A stretch of 64,000 bases of DNA from Microbacterium sp. SORGH_AS_0862. Lineage in GTDB: Bacteria; Actinomycetota; Actinomycetes; Actinomycetales; Microbacteriaceae. The translations under genes and the position numbers were made by a program. Each line of letters opens with the position of its first letter. Positions within the stretch are counted from its first letter, which is position 1. Below, piece after piece: positions 8,788-19,136 of the stretch. The notes below the pieces were generated by a model that had not been told where the DNA came from, ran no database searches, and saw only the letters and a list, made by a program, of their open reading frames with translations. The stretch lies in assembly GCF_030818795.1 (NCBI RefSeq), contig NZ_JAUTAY010000001.1, positions 2,170,001 through 2,234,000 of the forward strand. The letters are read 5' to 3'.

Positions 8788-9696
8788 TGGCCGCCACCAT
8801 GGCTGTGAGCACCACGAAGGGCGAGGGGCGTCGCGCCCCGCGCATGCCGCGTCGCGGTCGCGGAGGCATGACCCGCCCGCGCGGTATCGACTGGCTGATG
8901 CTCGCCTTCGTCATCGTCGGAGCGATCGTCGTGATCGCGCCGTTCTACCTGATCCTCGTGAACTCGTTCAAGTCGCCCGCCGACTACTCGAACGGGGGAC
9001 CCCTCGCTCTGCCCAGCCAGATCGACTTCACGGGTCTCGCCGCGTTCTGGGAGCGCGTCAACTTCCCCGAGAAGGTGTGGAACTCGTTCTTCATCTCCGG
9101 GATGGTGGCGCTGCTGGCCGTGCTCATCTCGGTGCTGAACGCGTTCGCGATCGGCATCGGCCGGGTGCGCGGGCGCAGCTGGATCGTGCTGCTGTTCCTG
9201 CTCGCCAACCTCCTGCCCCAGGAAGCGCTGCTGTACCCGCTCTACTACCTGTCCAAGGCGGTCGGACTCTACAACAACGTCTGGTCCGTGATCATCATCT
9301 TCACGGTGATCCAGGCGGCCTTCGGCACGTACCTGCTCGCGTCGGTCTACGGCACCTTCCCCAAGGAGGTCCTGGAGGCCGCGGCGATGGACGGCGCAAG
9401 CCGCTGGCAGATCCTGTGGCGCGTCGTCTTCCCGATCAGCCGTCCGACGCTCTCGGTGCTCGTCATCTTCTTCTTCATCTGGACGTGGAACGAGTTCCTC
9501 ATCCCGCTGACGTTCCTTGTCTCGAACGCCCAACCAGACCGTGCCGGTGGCGATCAGCGTCCTGCAGGGCGACCGGCTCATGGATGTCACCACCACGAGC
9601 GCCTCCGCCCTGCTGGGGCTGATCCCGACCCTTCTCTTCTTCCTCATCTTCCAGCGCACCCTCACGCGCGGCATCACCGCAGGAGCAGTCAAGTAA
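8787..9696 (+). pseudogene. sugar ABC transporter permease 2 (MalG type), frameshifted
   Basis: A CUT1 permease with the EAA loop EAAAMDGASRWQILWRVVF. Around codon 247 the expected reading LVSNANQTVPVAI is broken: an extra C in the CCC run at 9529-9531 shifts the frame. Removing one C restores a 302-residue protein ending in ITAGAVK, with TAA at 9694-9696 sharing one base with the next ATG. As written, the shifted frame has no stop and runs straight into the downstream glycosidase, giving a spurious 1044-residue fusion. A sequencing error is the simplest explanation; a genuine mutation would disable uptake. Confidence 0.85.
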
Positions 9697-11921
9697 TGAA
9701 GTTCACCGATGGTTTCTGGCAGCTGCGCCCCGGGGTCACGGCCCTGTACGCGCAGGAGGCGTACGACATCTGGGAGACCGACACGCTCGACGGCCCCGGG
9801 CTCGTGATCACCGCTCCGACGAAGGTCATCGAGCGCAGGGGGGACACCCTGAACCGTGCGACGCTGACGGTCACGCTCTCGTCGCCCGCGGAAGGGGTGG
9901 TGCGCGTGCGCATCGTCCACCACGACGGCGGCACCCCGCCGCTCTCCTTCGGCATCGCCGCGGTGCCCGGCGTCGGCGAGGTCGAGGCGGATGCGGCAGG
10001 TGCGCGCCTGCGCACCGGATCCCTCACCGCGCGCATCGCCGCCGGGGCGCCGTGGTCGCTCGACTTCTTCTCCGGCGAGAAGCGCCTGACCGGCAGCGGA
10101 CACAAGGCCCAGGGGTACATCACTCTCGCCGACGACGCCCAGGTCGACCCGGGGATCGTGGACAACGCCAGGGCGGGCGGCCGCAGTGCCCGCACGCACA
10201 CGTTCGTCCACGAGCAGCTCGACCTCGGCGTCGGCGAGCTCATCTACGGTCTCGGCGAGCGCTTCGGCCCCGTCGTCAAGAACGGGCAGAGCGTCGAGAT
10301 CTGGAACGCCGACGGCGGCACCTCCAGTGAGCAGGCCTACAAGAACGTCCCGTTCTACGTATCCAGCCGCGGTTACGGCGTGCTGGTGAACGACCCCGGC
10401 CACGTCTCCTACGAGATCGGATCCGAGACGGTCGAGCGGGTGCAGTTCTCCGTGCCCGGCGAGGTTCTCGAGTACTTCGTGATCGACGGCCCGACCCCCA
10501 AGGACGTGCTCACGCGCTACACCGCCCTCACCGGGCGTCCGCCGATCGTGCCCGCCTGGTCGTACGGCTTGTGGCTGTCCACGAGCTTCACGACGGACTA
10601 CGACGAGGCGACCGTCACGTCGTTCATCGACGAGATGGCCGCACGCCAGCTGCCGGTGTCCGTCTTCCACTTCGACTGCTTCTGGATGCGCGAGTTCAAC
10701 TGGTCGGACTTCGAGTGGGACCCGCGGGTGTTCCCCGATCCCGACGGGATGCTGCGGCGACTGCACGAGCGCGACCTCCGCGTGTGCGTGTGGATCAACC
10801 CGTACATCGCCCAGCGCTCGCCGCTGTTCGCCGAGGCGGCCGCGCAGGGCTTCCTCGTGCGGCGCGCCGACGGCTCCGTCTGGCAGTGGGACCTCTGGCA
10901 GGCGGGCATGGGGCTCGTGGACTTCACGAATCCCGACGCGACCCGGTGGTACCAGGACAAGCTGCGTGCTCTCGTCGCGCAGGGCGTGGACTGCTTCAAG
11001 ACCGACTTCGGCGAGCGCATCCCGCTCGACGTGGTCTACGCCGACGGCAGCGCTCCCGACCGGATGCACAACCTCTACACGCACCTGTACAACAAGGCGG
11101 TGCACGAGGTGCTCGTCGAGGCGCGCGGCGCGGATGACGCGGTGCTGTTCGCGCGGTCGGCCACCGCAGGCGGACAGTCCATGCCGGTGCACTGGGGCGG
11201 CGACAGCACGTCGACGTTCGTGTCGATGGCCGAGACGCTCCGCGGCGGTCTCTCGCTCGCGTGGAGCGGCTTCGCGCACTGGAGCCACGACATCGGCGGG
11301 TTCGAGGGCACGCCCGACCCCGAGGTGTTCAAGCGCTGGACGGCCTTCGGTCTGCTGAGCTCCCACAGCCGTTTCCACGGTTCGGAGTCCTACCGCGTGC
11401 CGTGGAACTTCGACGACGAGGCGGTCGAGGTCACGCGCATCTTCACGCAGCTCAAGATGCGGCTCATGCCGTACCTCTTCCAGCGCGGTGTGGAGGCCGC
11501 ATCCGACGGCGTGCCGCTGCTGCGCCCGATGGCGATGGAATTCCCCGAGGACCCGAGCTGCGCCCACCTCGATCGGCAGTACATGCTCGGCGGCGACCTG
11601 CTGGTCGCTCCGGTGTTCTCGGCGGACGGCGAGGTGGAGTTCTACCTGCCCGAGGGCGAGTGGACCCACCTGCTCACGGGGGAGAGCGTGACGGGCGGGT
11701 GGCGTCGCGAGCGTCACGGCGTCGACTCGCTGCCGCTGTACGTGCGTCCCGGCGCCGTCCTGCCCTGGGGCGCCCGCGACGACCGGCCTGACTACGATTA
11801 CCTGGAGGGGCTGACGCTGCGGGTGTTCCCCGGCGGAGAAGGCGTCGCCGAGGTGCTCGTGACCACGCCCGACGGACGCAGCCAGACGCTGCACGCAGAC
11901 CTTGCGGAGGTGACCCGATGA
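9696..11921 (+). CDS. yicI: GH31 alpha-xylosidase (YicI type)
   Basis: A 741-residue glycoside hydrolase family 31 enzyme of the YicI type, about the usual length. The nucleophile is Asp437 in KTDFGERIP and the acid/base is Asp503 in HWGGDS. The N-terminal beta-sandwich begins [13 protein letters not shown], as in YicI homologues. It should release alpha-linked xylose from the non-reducing end of imported xyloglucan oligosaccharides in the cytoplasm (no signal peptide). The ATG shares a base with the corrected permease stop, and the GH1 gene overlaps its own end by 4 nt. Confidence 0.92.
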   Translation: MKFTDGFWQLRPGVTALYAQEAYDIWETDTLDGPGLVITAPTKVIERRGDTLNRATLTVTLSSPAEGVVRVRIVHHDGGTPPLSFGIAAVPGVGEVEADAAGARLRTGSLTARIAAGAPWSLDFFSGEKRLTGSGHKAQGYITLADDAQVDPGIVDNARAGGRSARTHTFVHEQLDLGVGELIYGLGERFGPVVKNGQSVEIWNADGGTSSEQAYKNVPFYVSSRGYGVLVNDPGHVSYEIGSETVERVQFSVPGEVLEYFVIDGPTPKDVLTRYTALTGRPPIVPAWSYGLWLSTSFTTDYDEATVTSFIDEMAARQLPVSVFHFDCFWMREFNWSDFEWDPRVFPDPDGMLRRLHERDLRVCVWINPYIAQRSPLFAEAAAQGFLVRRADGSVWQWDLWQAGMGLVDFTNPDATRWYQDKLRALVAQGVDCFKTDFGERIPLDVVYADGSAPDRMHNLYTHLYNKAVHEVLVEARGADDAVLFARSATAGGQSMPVHWGGDSTSTFVSMAETLRGGLSLAWSGFAHWSHDIGGFEGTPDPEVFKRWTAFGLLSSHSRFHGSESYRVPWNFDDEAVEVTRIFTQLKMRLMPYLFQRGVEAASDGVPLLRPMAMEFPEDPSCAHLDRQYMLGGDLLVAPVFSADGEVEFYLPEGEWTHLLTGESVTGGWRRERHGVDSLPLYVRPGAVLPWGARDDRPDYDYLEGLTLRVFPGGEGVAEVLVTTPDGRSQTLHADLAEVTR

Positions 11922-13363
11922 GCGCGGGCAACGCGGATTTCCGAGACAGCGGCCTGGTGTTCCCTCCCGGATTCACGTTCGGGTCCGCGACGGCCTCGTA
12001 TCAGGTGGAGGGGGCCGCCGCGGAAGACGGTCGCGGCCCCTCGATCTGGGACACCTTCAGCCACACGCCCGGTCGGGTGTGGAACGGCGACACCGGCGAT
12101 GTGGCGTGCGACCACTACCACCGCTGGGAGAGCGACCTCGATCTGATGGCCGAGCTGGGGCTGGACGCCTACCGGTTCTCGATCGCGTGGCCGCGGATCA
12201 TGCCCACCGGCACGGGCGAGGTCAACCGAGCCGGCATCGACTTCTACTCGCGGCTGGTCGACGGGCTCCTCGAGCGCGGCATCCGTCCCGTGGCGACCCT
12301 CTATCACTGGGACCTGCCGCAGCCGCTGGAGGATGCGGGCGGGTGGCCCGTGCGGGCGACTGCCGACGCCTTCGAGCGCTATGCCGAGGTCATGGGCGCG
12401 GCCCTCGGCGACCGGGTGCACACCTGGACGACGCTGAACGAGCCGTGGTGCTCCGCCTACCTCGGCTACGGCCAGGGCGGTCACGCCCCCGGCCGCCACG
12501 AGCCCGCGGCGGCACTCGCTGCCGTGCACCACCTGAACCTCGCCCACGGCCGCGCCGTCCAGGCGTTGCGCGCCACCTCGACGGGCGATCCCCAGTACTC
12601 CGTCACGCTCAACTTCCACGTCCTGCGCGGCGCGGGCGAGCGGTCGGCGGAGGCCGTGCGTCGCATCGACGCGCTCGCGAACCGCGCGTTCACGCATCCC
12701 ATGCTGAAGGGCGAGTATCCCGCCGATCTGCTGGAGGACACCGCATCCGTCACGGACTGGTCGTTCGTGCGGGACGGCGACCTGGAACGGATCAATCAGC
12801 CCATCGACGTGCTCGGCGTCAACTATTACTCGACGGCGACCGTGCGTCTGTGGGACGGCTCCTCGCCGCGCCAGCAGAACGACGGGCACAAGGCAAGCGC
12901 GGGCGGGACGGCCTGGCCCGGCAGCGACCAGCTCGTCGAGTTCGTCGAGCAGCCGGGTCCGTACACGGAGATGGGCTGGAACATCGCGCCGGAAGGACTC
13001 GAGGAGCTGCTGCTGGCGCTTCGGGACGAGTTCCCGGCGCAGCCGCTCATGATCACGGAGAACGGCGCCGCCTTCGCGGATGACGTCGCGCCGGACGGGG
13101 CGGTGCACGACGCCGAGCGCGTCGACTACCTGCAGCGTCACCTCACCGCCGCGCACCGTGCCCTCGAGCAGGGCGTGGACCTCCGCGGATACTTCGTGTG
13201 GTCGCTGCTGGACAACTTCGAGTGGGGCTACGGCTACGCGAAGCGGTTCGGCGTGGTGCGCGTCGATTTCGACACCCTCGAGCGGACGGTCAAGGACTCG
13301 GGGCTCTGGTACCGGCGCCTCGCGCGCAGCCGCGCGATCCCGGCCGCGGACGAGCTCGGTTGA
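11918..13363 (+). CDS. GH1 beta-glucosidase
   Basis: A 481-residue family 1 glycoside hydrolase. The N-terminal signature is [15 protein letters not shown], the acid/base Glu175 is in TLNEPW and the nucleophile Glu381 is in ITENG. Cytoplasmic, without a signal peptide. It overlaps the alpha-xylosidase by 4 nt (ATGA) and is the last gene of the sugar operon. Once side-chain xylose has been removed it would cleave the exposed beta-1,4-glucose units; a general cellobiase role is also possible. Confidence 0.93.
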   Translation: MSAGNADFRDSGLVFPPGFTFGSATASYQVEGAAAEDGRGPSIWDTFSHTPGRVWNGDTGDVACDHYHRWESDLDLMAELGLDAYRFSIAWPRIMPTGTGEVNRAGIDFYSRLVDGLLERGIRPVATLYHWDLPQPLEDAGGWPVRATADAFERYAEVMGAALGDRVHTWTTLNEPWCSAYLGYGQGGHAPGRHEPAAALAAVHHLNLAHGRAVQALRATSTGDPQYSVTLNFHVLRGAGERSAEAVRRIDALANRAFTHPMLKGEYPADLLEDTASVTDWSFVRDGDLERINQPIDVLGVNYYSTATVRLWDGSSPRQQNDGHKASAGGTAWPGSDQLVEFVEQPGPYTEMGWNIAPEGLEELLLALRDEFPAQPLMITENGAAFADDVAPDGAVHDAERVDYLQRHLTAAHRALEQGVDLRGYFVWSLLDNFEWGYGYAKRFGVVRVDFDTLERTVKDSGLWYRRLARSRAIPAADELG

Positions 13364-13403
13364 GACGGCCTCGGTCACCCCGCCGACGGCGTAGCCTGGC
13401 GGG

Positions 13404-13697
13404 GTGACCGAGTTCCGCTTCGAAGACCAGACGGATGCCTCTCGCTACGCGCTGTACCTGGGCGACGACCTCGTGAGCGTGCTCGACTATCGCGACGACG
13501 GGCGCAGCGTCTCGATGACGCGGGCCTTCACCGTCCCCAGCTTCCGCGGCCACGGCTACGCGGGGGAGATCGTCGAGCGCGCCGTGAGCCTGCTCGAGCA
13601 GGCGGGCGACCGTCAGATCGTCCCGATGTGCTGGTACGTCGCCGACTGGTTCGCCGCCCATCCCGAGCGCGCGGGCATCCTCCAGCAGCGCGTCTGA
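13404..13697 (+). CDS. small GNAT-like protein (YjdJ/NATD1 type)
   Basis: A 97-residue protein of the compact Gcn5-related acetyltransferase family. The acetyl-CoA loop appears as VPSFRGHGYAGEIVERA, and a PMCWYVADWFAAHPE block near the C-terminus is typical of these short members. The GTG start is set by TAGCCT (13392-13397) ending 6 nt upstream. The acceptor substrate is unknown. Confidence 0.82.
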   Translation: MTEFRFEDQTDASRYALYLGDDLVSVLDYRDDGRSVSMTRAFTVPSFRGHGYAGEIVERAVSLLEQAGDRQIVPMCWYVADWFAAHPERAGILQQRV

Positions 13698-13785
13698 GTG
13701 CTCTACCGTCGCCGTTCACGGGCGTCAATCCCCCGAGGTCCCTCCCGTGCGTTCCGGGATGCTGGACTCGACGAAAGGGAGTGCC

Positions 13786-13968
13786 ATGGACGATCGCGAT
13801 CTGCCCGAGGGTGTGATCAACGCCGACCCGCCCGGAGGCTGGGAGGGCACCTCCGACGACGAGGCCGCCGAGCAGAACGAGCGCGCCGAGGCATCACCGG
13901 AATTGGTGGAGTCGGACGAGCCGTCGCAGGGCGCCGATCCCGACCTGGCGACGGGAGACACCGAATGA
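13786..13968 (+). CDS. small acidic hypothetical protein
   Basis: A 60-residue, strongly acidic, probably disordered protein (DLPEGV start, then mostly Asp/Glu/Ser/Ala). The start is set by an AAAGGGAG Shine-Dalgarno. It overlaps the next small gene by 4 nt (ATGA), so the two are made together. No family recognised. Confidence 0.6.
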   Translation: MDDRDLPEGVINADPPGGWEGTSDDEAAEQNERAEASPELVESDEPSQGADPDLATGDTE

Positions 13969-14192
13969 GCACCGAATCGTTCCCCGAGGGGACCCAGGAC
14001 GAGCCGGTCATGGACCAGCACATCGCCACGCGTCAAGACAAGGTCGACGGGATCGTCGCCCAGACGCGCGTCGACGTGAGGGGCCTGCCGATCGAGCGCG
14101 TCATCGACGTGCTGCGTCAGCGCTTCGACGACGCCGCCATCGAGACCGATGACGACGAACTCGCGCGCCTCGCGGAGCAGGTCAACGCCTGA
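13965..14192 (+). CDS. small hypothetical protein, coupled to the acidic protein
   Basis: A 75-residue soluble protein. The C-terminal half looks like a short helical domain (RVIDVLRQRFDDAAIE) with acidic residues. It is translationally coupled to the preceding acidic gene by an ATGA overlap. No catalytic motif and no family recognised. Confidence 0.6.
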   Translation: MSTESFPEGTQDEPVMDQHIATRQDKVDGIVAQTRVDVRGLPIERVIDVLRQRFDDAAIETDDDELARLAEQVNA

Positions 14193-14195
14193 TCC

Positions 14196-14684
14196 TCACG
14201 CTGCGGGTGTGCCGGGAGACTCGGCCACGACCGTCGCGAGGTCGTCGCCGAACGTGTAGCTCCCGTACGCGGTGCCGCCGCGAAGCACTCCGGGCAGCCA
14301 CCGGCGCGCGTCGTCCCACATGCGGTCGTAGGGCACCTCGTCGAGGCCGAACCAGGCCGGCACGATCTCTTCCGTCTCGACGGGCTCGCCCACCGGTGCC
14401 CGGTAGATGAAGACGTGCGAGCGCTGCGACCAGCCGTCGCGGGAGGGGAAGCGGTAGACGAGCCGGCCCACCGGCTCCAGCAGAGCGGGGTCGATCCCGA
14501 GGCCGGTCTCCTCGCGCACCTCGCGCACGGCCGCGTCGACGACGCTCTCACCGGGTTCGGCCTTGCCTCCGATGCCCACGACGCGCCCCAGCCCCATGCC
14601 CGTGCGCTTGTAGCCGAGCAGCACCTGCGCATCCGACGCGTGCCCGCGCAGGATGTAGACGACGCAGACGTCGCGGATGGCCAT
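14196..14684 (-). CDS. Nudix hydrolase (MutT/8-oxo-dGTP type)
   Basis: A 162-residue Nudix protein. The full box is present: GKAEPGE, seven residues, then REVREETGLGI. The leading YKRTGMGLGRVVGIGGK block resembles MTH1/8-oxo-dGTP diphosphatases, so a nucleotide-pool sanitising role is likely. Start 14684 is chosen because TAAGGT (14692-14697) ends 7 nt before the ATG. It is divergent from sbcD, with both leaderless promoters in an 82-bp gap. Confidence 0.85.
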   Translation of the reverse strand: MAIRDVCVVYILRGHASDAQVLLGYKRTGMGLGRVVGIGGKAEPGESVVDAAVREVREETGLGIDPALLEPVGRLVYRFPSRDGWSQRSHVFIYRAPVGEPVETEEIVPAWFGLDEVPYDRMWDDARRWLPGVLRGGTAYGSYTFGDDLATVVAESPGTPAA

Positions 14685-14766
14685 GCCCGCCACCTTACGG
14701 CGGCAATGTTTCGGAACTGTGGCGAGGGTCCGACGCCGTGTCCGGGGCCGCCCGTACCGTGAACAC

Positions 14767-15927
14767 ATGCGGATCCTGCACACCTCGGACTGGCACATCG
14801 GGCGTACCTTCCACGGTTACACCACGATCGACGCCCTGCGCGGTGTGCTCGGCGAGATGGCGTCGATCGTGCGCGAGGAGGCGATCGATCTCGTCATCGT
14901 GGCCGGCGATGTCTTCGACTCGGCCGCCCCCGCTCCCGAGTGCTACACCGTGCTGACCGACGCCCTCGTCGGGCTGCGCGAGGCCGGGGCGCAGGTGATC
15001 GTCACGAGCGGCAACCACGACTCGGCCGCGCGCCTCGGCTTCCAGGCACGGCTGCTGCGCGACGGGATCCACGTGCTCACCGATCCCACCCGCCTGGCCG
15101 CGCCCATCACGGTCGTAGACGCGCACGGCCCGGTGCACGTCTACGGCATCCCCTACCTCGCCCCGGCCCAGGTGCGTCACCTGTGGCCGGAGGCCGAACT
15201 GCGCACCCAGGCGCAGACCCTGCAGCACGCGATGGATCTCGTGCGCGCCGACCGCGCGGAGCGCGGCGGTCGCTCGGTCGTCGTCTCGCACTGCTTCGCG
15301 GCGGGGATCGAGGCGACGCCGGGGCTCGAACGCGAGATCCGGCAGGGTTCTCTCGACGTCGTTCCGCTGGCGGTGTTCGACGGGCCCGACTACGTCGCGC
15401 TCGGCCACATCCACGGTCGTCAGCAGCTCAGCGACCGCGTGCGCTACGCGGGTGCGCCGCTGCACTACGGCTTCGGTGAGAAGGGGCGTCGTCGAGGCGT
15501 CTGGATCGTCGACCTCGACGAGGCGGGGCTCGCGTCGGTCGCCTGGCGCAATGTCAGCGTCCCGCGCCGTCTCGAGGTACTGCGTGCACCGTTGGACGAC
15601 CTGCTCACCGATCCGCGTTTCGCCGACGCCGAGTCGGCATGGGTGAGCGCCGAGTACACCGACGCGCTGCCGCAGCGCGACGTCATGCGCCGGTTGCAGC
15701 AGCGTTTCCCGTTCTGCGCGAACGTGGCGCACGTCCCCGACCGTGCCGATGCCGGGGTTCTCGCCAGCTACGCGCAGCGCGTCCGCCAGGCACGCAGCGA
15801 CCGCGAGCTCATCGACGCGTTCCTCGGTCACGTCCGCGAGGGCGAAGCCGCGTCGCCCGCCGAAGCGGAGCTGCTGCGCACCACGCTCGCCGAGAAGCAG
15901 GACGCCCTCGTCGAGGCCGGGGCGTGA
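14767..15927 (+). CDS. sbcD: nuclease SbcCD subunit D
   Basis: A 386-residue Mre11-type phosphoesterase. Metal-binding motifs occur in order: HTSDWHIGR (5-13), AGDVFD, SGNHDS and GHIHGR. Together with SbcC it opens DNA hairpins and processes double-strand ends. The ATG lies 6 nt after TACCGT (14755-14760), a leaderless start. The sbcC start codon overlaps its stop (GTGA). Confidence 0.95.
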   Translation: MRILHTSDWHIGRTFHGYTTIDALRGVLGEMASIVREEAIDLVIVAGDVFDSAAPAPECYTVLTDALVGLREAGAQVIVTSGNHDSAARLGFQARLLRDGIHVLTDPTRLAAPITVVDAHGPVHVYGIPYLAPAQVRHLWPEAELRTQAQTLQHAMDLVRADRAERGGRSVVVSHCFAAGIEATPGLEREIRQGSLDVVPLAVFDGPDYVALGHIHGRQQLSDRVRYAGAPLHYGFGEKGRRRGVWIVDLDEAGLASVAWRNVSVPRRLEVLRAPLDDLLTDPRFADAESAWVSAEYTDALPQRDVMRRLQQRFPFCANVAHVPDRADAGVLASYAQRVRQARSDRELIDAFLGHVREGEAASPAEAELLRTTLAEKQDALVEAGA

Positions 15928-18884
15928 GGCTCCACCGGCTCGAGCTCGCGGGTTTCGGCCCGTTCCGCGATCGGCAGATCGTCGACTTCGACGCGTTCGC
16001 CGACGACGGCATCTTCCTCATCACCGGCCGCACGGGCGCCGGGAAGTCGAGCGTTCTCGACGGTGTCGCGTTCGCCCTCTACGGCAACGTGCCGCGTTAC
16101 GACGGCCCCGACAAGCGTCTGCGCAGCGATCACTGCGCGGTGGAGGATCCCACCGAGGTGAGCCTCGACTTCACGGTGGGTGACGTCCGCTGGCGCGTCG
16201 TCCGCTCGCCCGAGTATGCCCGCCCGAAGCTGCGCGGCGGCGGGATGACGACGGAGCCGGCGCGCGCCGAGCTGTTCGAGCTCGTCGACGACGTCTGGAT
16301 CGGCCGCGCGTCGCGTCCGCGCGATGTCGCCGAGATCCTCGATCGGGTGCTCGGATTGAACCTGCAGCAGTTCCAGCAGGTCATCCTGCTCGCGCAGAAC
16401 AAGTTCTCCCGTTTTCTGCTGGCGCGCAACGACGAGCGCCAGGCGCTGCTGCGCACCCTGTTCGGAACCCGGCGCTACGAGGACTACGCCCGCGAGCTCG
16501 ACGATCGTCGGCGCGACACGCAGCAACAGCTCCGGGAGCGGGGCGTGCACGCCGAGGCGTTGCTGGCCGAAGCCGAGCTGCTCGTCGACGAAGAGGCCGA
16601 GCCTTCCGCATCCGAGGATCTCGCCGCGCGGCGAGAAGCGGTGCGCACCGCGGCGGAGCGGGCGCGCTACCGGGTCGAGACGGCCGAGATCGCGCGGGCG
16701 AAGGCCGACGAGGCGTGGACCGCGGCCGCCGCCGACCTCGCGCTTCGCGAGCGCCAGCGCCAGGCGCAACGCGCCCGCGACGAGGCGGACGCCCGACTCG
16801 CGGCGCTCGAAGCCGCCGCCGACGTCGTCGCGCAGGCGCGCGTCGAACGCGACCGCGCGCTCGCGGCCGAGACACTGCGCGGTGCCCTCGAACGCGCCGC
16901 CCGGACGGGTCTCGCCGCCCGGGCGGCCGAGACCGAGGCCACAGCGGCCGATGACGAATGGCTCGCCGCCGGTGAGGACCCGGCCGCGGATCTCGACGCG
17001 ACCGAGGAGGAGCTGACGGGTGAGCTGGCCCGCGTCGACGCCGCGGTCGAGAGCCAGCGTCAGCTGGACGCCCTGGATGCGGAGCTCGCGCTCGCCACCG
17101 GTGCCCTCGCCGATGCGGGCGAGACACTGCGGCGCCTGAGCGCCGAATCGACAGAGGTGCCGGTTCGCCGTGAGGCCCTGCGCGCAGCCCGGGCCGAAGC
17201 CGCCGTCGAAGCGGGCCGGATCGCAGAGGGGGAGAGCGCTGTCGAGGCTGCGCGGCTGCGGCAGGAGGCGGGCCGCCGGGCATCGGATGCGGACGCCCGG
17301 CTCACCGCCGCCGAAGCCGCCTACACCGCGGCGCTCGACGCGTCGGCGGCGGCATCCGCGGCACTCGCGCGTCTGATGCGTCGACGGGTCGCGGAGCGCG
17401 CGGGCGAGCTCGCGGCAGCGCTGGTGCCCGGCGAACCCTGTGCCGTCTGCGGTTCCACCGAGCACCCGCATCCTGCGCCGCGCGCCCACGATGCCGTCAC
17501 GGACGACACGATCACCGACGCCGAGGGCGCCGTCATGCGAGCGCGCGCGGACGAGACACATGCCGCGGAGGAGGCGCGCCGTCTTCGGGACGAGCTCACC
17601 GAGGCGCGCACGGTCGCGGGAGGCGCCGGCGCCGAGGAGCTCGACCGGGCGCTCGCCGACGCCGAGGAACAACTGCAGCGCGCACACGGGGCCGAGGCGC
17701 GCCTTCGTGAGACCGAGCGTTACCTCGCGCTCATCGACGCGCAGGAGGCCGATCTCGCCGCAGCGGTCGAGAGCGCGATGCGCGACGAGCGTGACGCTGC
17801 GACGCGCGTCACCGCGCTGGAGGCGCGTCGGCAGGAGATCGCGCAGACCGTCGAGCGTGCGCGCGAGGAGTTCGAGAGCGTGGCCGACCGCCGCGCCGTC
17901 CTCGTCGAGAAACGCGAGCGTGCGCGTCGCCGACGCAGCGCGCTGGCGGCGCTCGCGCTCGCCCAGGAGGCGGCGGATGCGGCAGCGGTCGAGGCCGCCG
18001 AGGGTGCCGAGCAGGCGGGTTTCACCGATCCGCTGGACGCCGCCGACGCCCTGCGCTCGCGCGCGGAGACGGCGGCGCTGGTCGAAAGGGTCCAGACGCA
18101 CGAGCGCGATCTCGCACTGGTGCGCGCGCGTCTGCTCGAGCTGCAGCTCGAGCTGGCCGGCGTGCCGGAGGGGCCCGTCGAGCTCGATGAGGCGAGACAG
18201 AAGGCCGAGGATGCGGACCGGGCGCGCGGACATGCGATCGCGGAGCTCAGCCGGGTCCTCTCCGCCGCGGATCGGCTGAGCGATCTCGTCGTGCGCATCG
18301 ACGAGGCCTACGCGTCGGTGGCCGAACTCGCCCAGGAGGCGGCGGTCGTCACGCGGCTCGCCGACACCCTGCTCGGGCGTGCGCCGAACACGCGGCGGAT
18401 GCCACTCGAGACGTTCGTGCTGGCGGCCGAGCTGGAGGAGATCGTCATCGCGGCCAACGTGCGTTTGGCCGAGATGTCGGCGGGTCGGTACAGCCTCCAC
18501 CACTCCGATGCGCTGGCCGCGCGCGGCGCCGCATCCGGGCTCGGGATAGAGGTCATGGACGCGTTCACCGGGCAGCTGCGCCCGCCGCAGTCGCTGTCGG
18601 GCGGCGAGACGTTCCTCGCTTCGCTGTCGCTCGCGCTGGGGCTCGCCGAGGTGGTCACCGCGCGCGCCGGCGGGATGCGGCTGGACACCCTCTTCATCGA
18701 CGAGGGGTTCGGCTCGCTCGACGCAGAGACGCTCGAGCTCGCGATGAGCGTCCTCGACGAACTCAGGGCGGGAGGCCGGACGGTGGGAGTGATCAGCCAC
18801 GTCGAGGCGATGAAGGACCAGCTCCCCGCGCAGCTGACGATCGAGGCGACGCCGCAGGGACCGAGCATCATCCGGCAGCGATGA
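15924..18884 (+). CDS. sbcC: nuclease SbcCD subunit C (Rad50-like SMC ATPase)
   Basis: A 986-residue SMC-type ATPase. Walker A is GRTGAGKSS near residue 35. Long Ala/Arg/Glu-rich coiled coils flank a zinc hook CAVC (Cys506, Cys509). The ABC signature LSGGETFLASLSLALGL and Walker B LDTLFIDEGFGSLD lie near the C-terminus. The GTG at 15924 overlaps the sbcD stop. It powers SbcD in end processing. No adjacent recBCD or addAB genes are seen. Confidence 0.95.
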   Translation: MRLHRLELAGFGPFRDRQIVDFDAFADDGIFLITGRTGAGKSSVLDGVAFALYGNVPRYDGPDKRLRSDHCAVEDPTEVSLDFTVGDVRWRVVRSPEYARPKLRGGGMTTEPARAELFELVDDVWIGRASRPRDVAEILDRVLGLNLQQFQQVILLAQNKFSRFLLARNDERQALLRTLFGTRRYEDYARELDDRRRDTQQQLRERGVHAEALLAEAELLVDEEAEPSASEDLAARREAVRTAAERARYRVETAEIARAKADEAWTAAAADLALRERQRQAQRARDEADARLAALEAAADVVAQARVERDRALAAETLRGALERAARTGLAARAAETEATAADDEWLAAGEDPAADLDATEEELTGELARVDAAVESQRQLDALDAELALATGALADAGETLRRLSAESTEVPVRREALRAARAEAAVEAGRIAEGESAVEAARLRQEAGRRASDADARLTAAEAAYTAALDASAAASAALARLMRRRVAERAGELAAALVPGEPCAVCGSTEHPHPAPRAHDAVTDDTITDAEGAVMRARADETHAAEEARRLRDELTEARTVAGGAGAEELDRALADAEEQLQRAHGAEARLRETERYLALIDAQEADLAAAVESAMRDERDAATRVTALEARRQEIAQTVERAREEFESVADRRAVLVEKRERARRRRSALAALALAQEAADAAAVEAAEGAEQAGFTDPLDAADALRSRAETAALVERVQTHERDLALVRARLLELQLELAGVPEGPVELDEARQKAEDADRARGHAIAELSRVLSAADRLSDLVVRIDEAYASVAELAQEAAVVTRLADTLLGRAPNTRRMPLETFVLAAELEEIVIAANVRLAEMSAGRYSLHHSDALAARGAASGLGIEVMDAFTGQLRPPQSLSGGETFLASLSLALGLAEVVTARAGGMRLDTLFIDEGFGSLDAETLELAMSVLDELRAGGRTVGVISHVEAMKDQLPAQLTIEATPQGPSIIRQR

Positions 18885-18954
18885 CGACGTTCGACGAATC
18901 CTCGTGCGACGCAAGCCGGGGCCCCGGATCTGCACCCGCGCCTAAGGTGGAGGA

Positions 18955-19134
18955 GTGAGCAAGAACACCCTGTGGACGGTGCTGGCCGTCATCGCGTCGA
19001 TCGTGATCGGCTGGTTCCTCGTCAACCTGCTGTTCTCGGTGATCGCCTTCGTCTTCAAGCTCGTCATCGTCGCCGCTGTCGCGCTCGTCGTCTTCCTCGT
19101 GCTGCGCTCGGCCTTCAGCCGCAGCGGGGACTGA
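18955..19134 (+). CDS. 59-residue hypothetical membrane protein
   Basis: A very hydrophobic small protein, starting SKNTLWTVLAVIASIVIGW, with two transmembrane segments and a short basic/polar tail (FSRSGD). The GTG start is placed by TAAGGT (18943-18948) ending 6 nt upstream; a GGAGGA before the GTG could instead act as a Shine-Dalgarno. It stops 2 nt before the MFS gene, so the two are probably co-transcribed. Function unknown. Confidence 0.6.
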   Translation: MSKNTLWTVLAVIASIVIGWFLVNLLFSVIAFVFKLVIVAAVALVVFLVLRSAFSRSGD

Positions 19135-19136
19135 GC

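Noticed and set aside
9520-9540. Programmed frameshifting in the sugar permease gene.
   Set aside because: There is no slippery heptamer, stimulatory structure or downstream frame that would make biological sense; a simple insertion in a CCC run suffices.
8787-11921. Novel 1044-residue fusion of a sugar permease to an alpha-xylosidase.
   Set aside because: The join is explained by one extra C at 9529-9531; the correct permease C-terminus and a TAATG junction to the glycosidase are present in the sequence.
16381-17611. Long alternate-frame ORFs inside sbcC made of Arg/Ala/Pro repeats.
   Set aside because: Shadows of the GC-rich coiled-coil coding region; no motif, and the sbcC frame has all the expected motifs.
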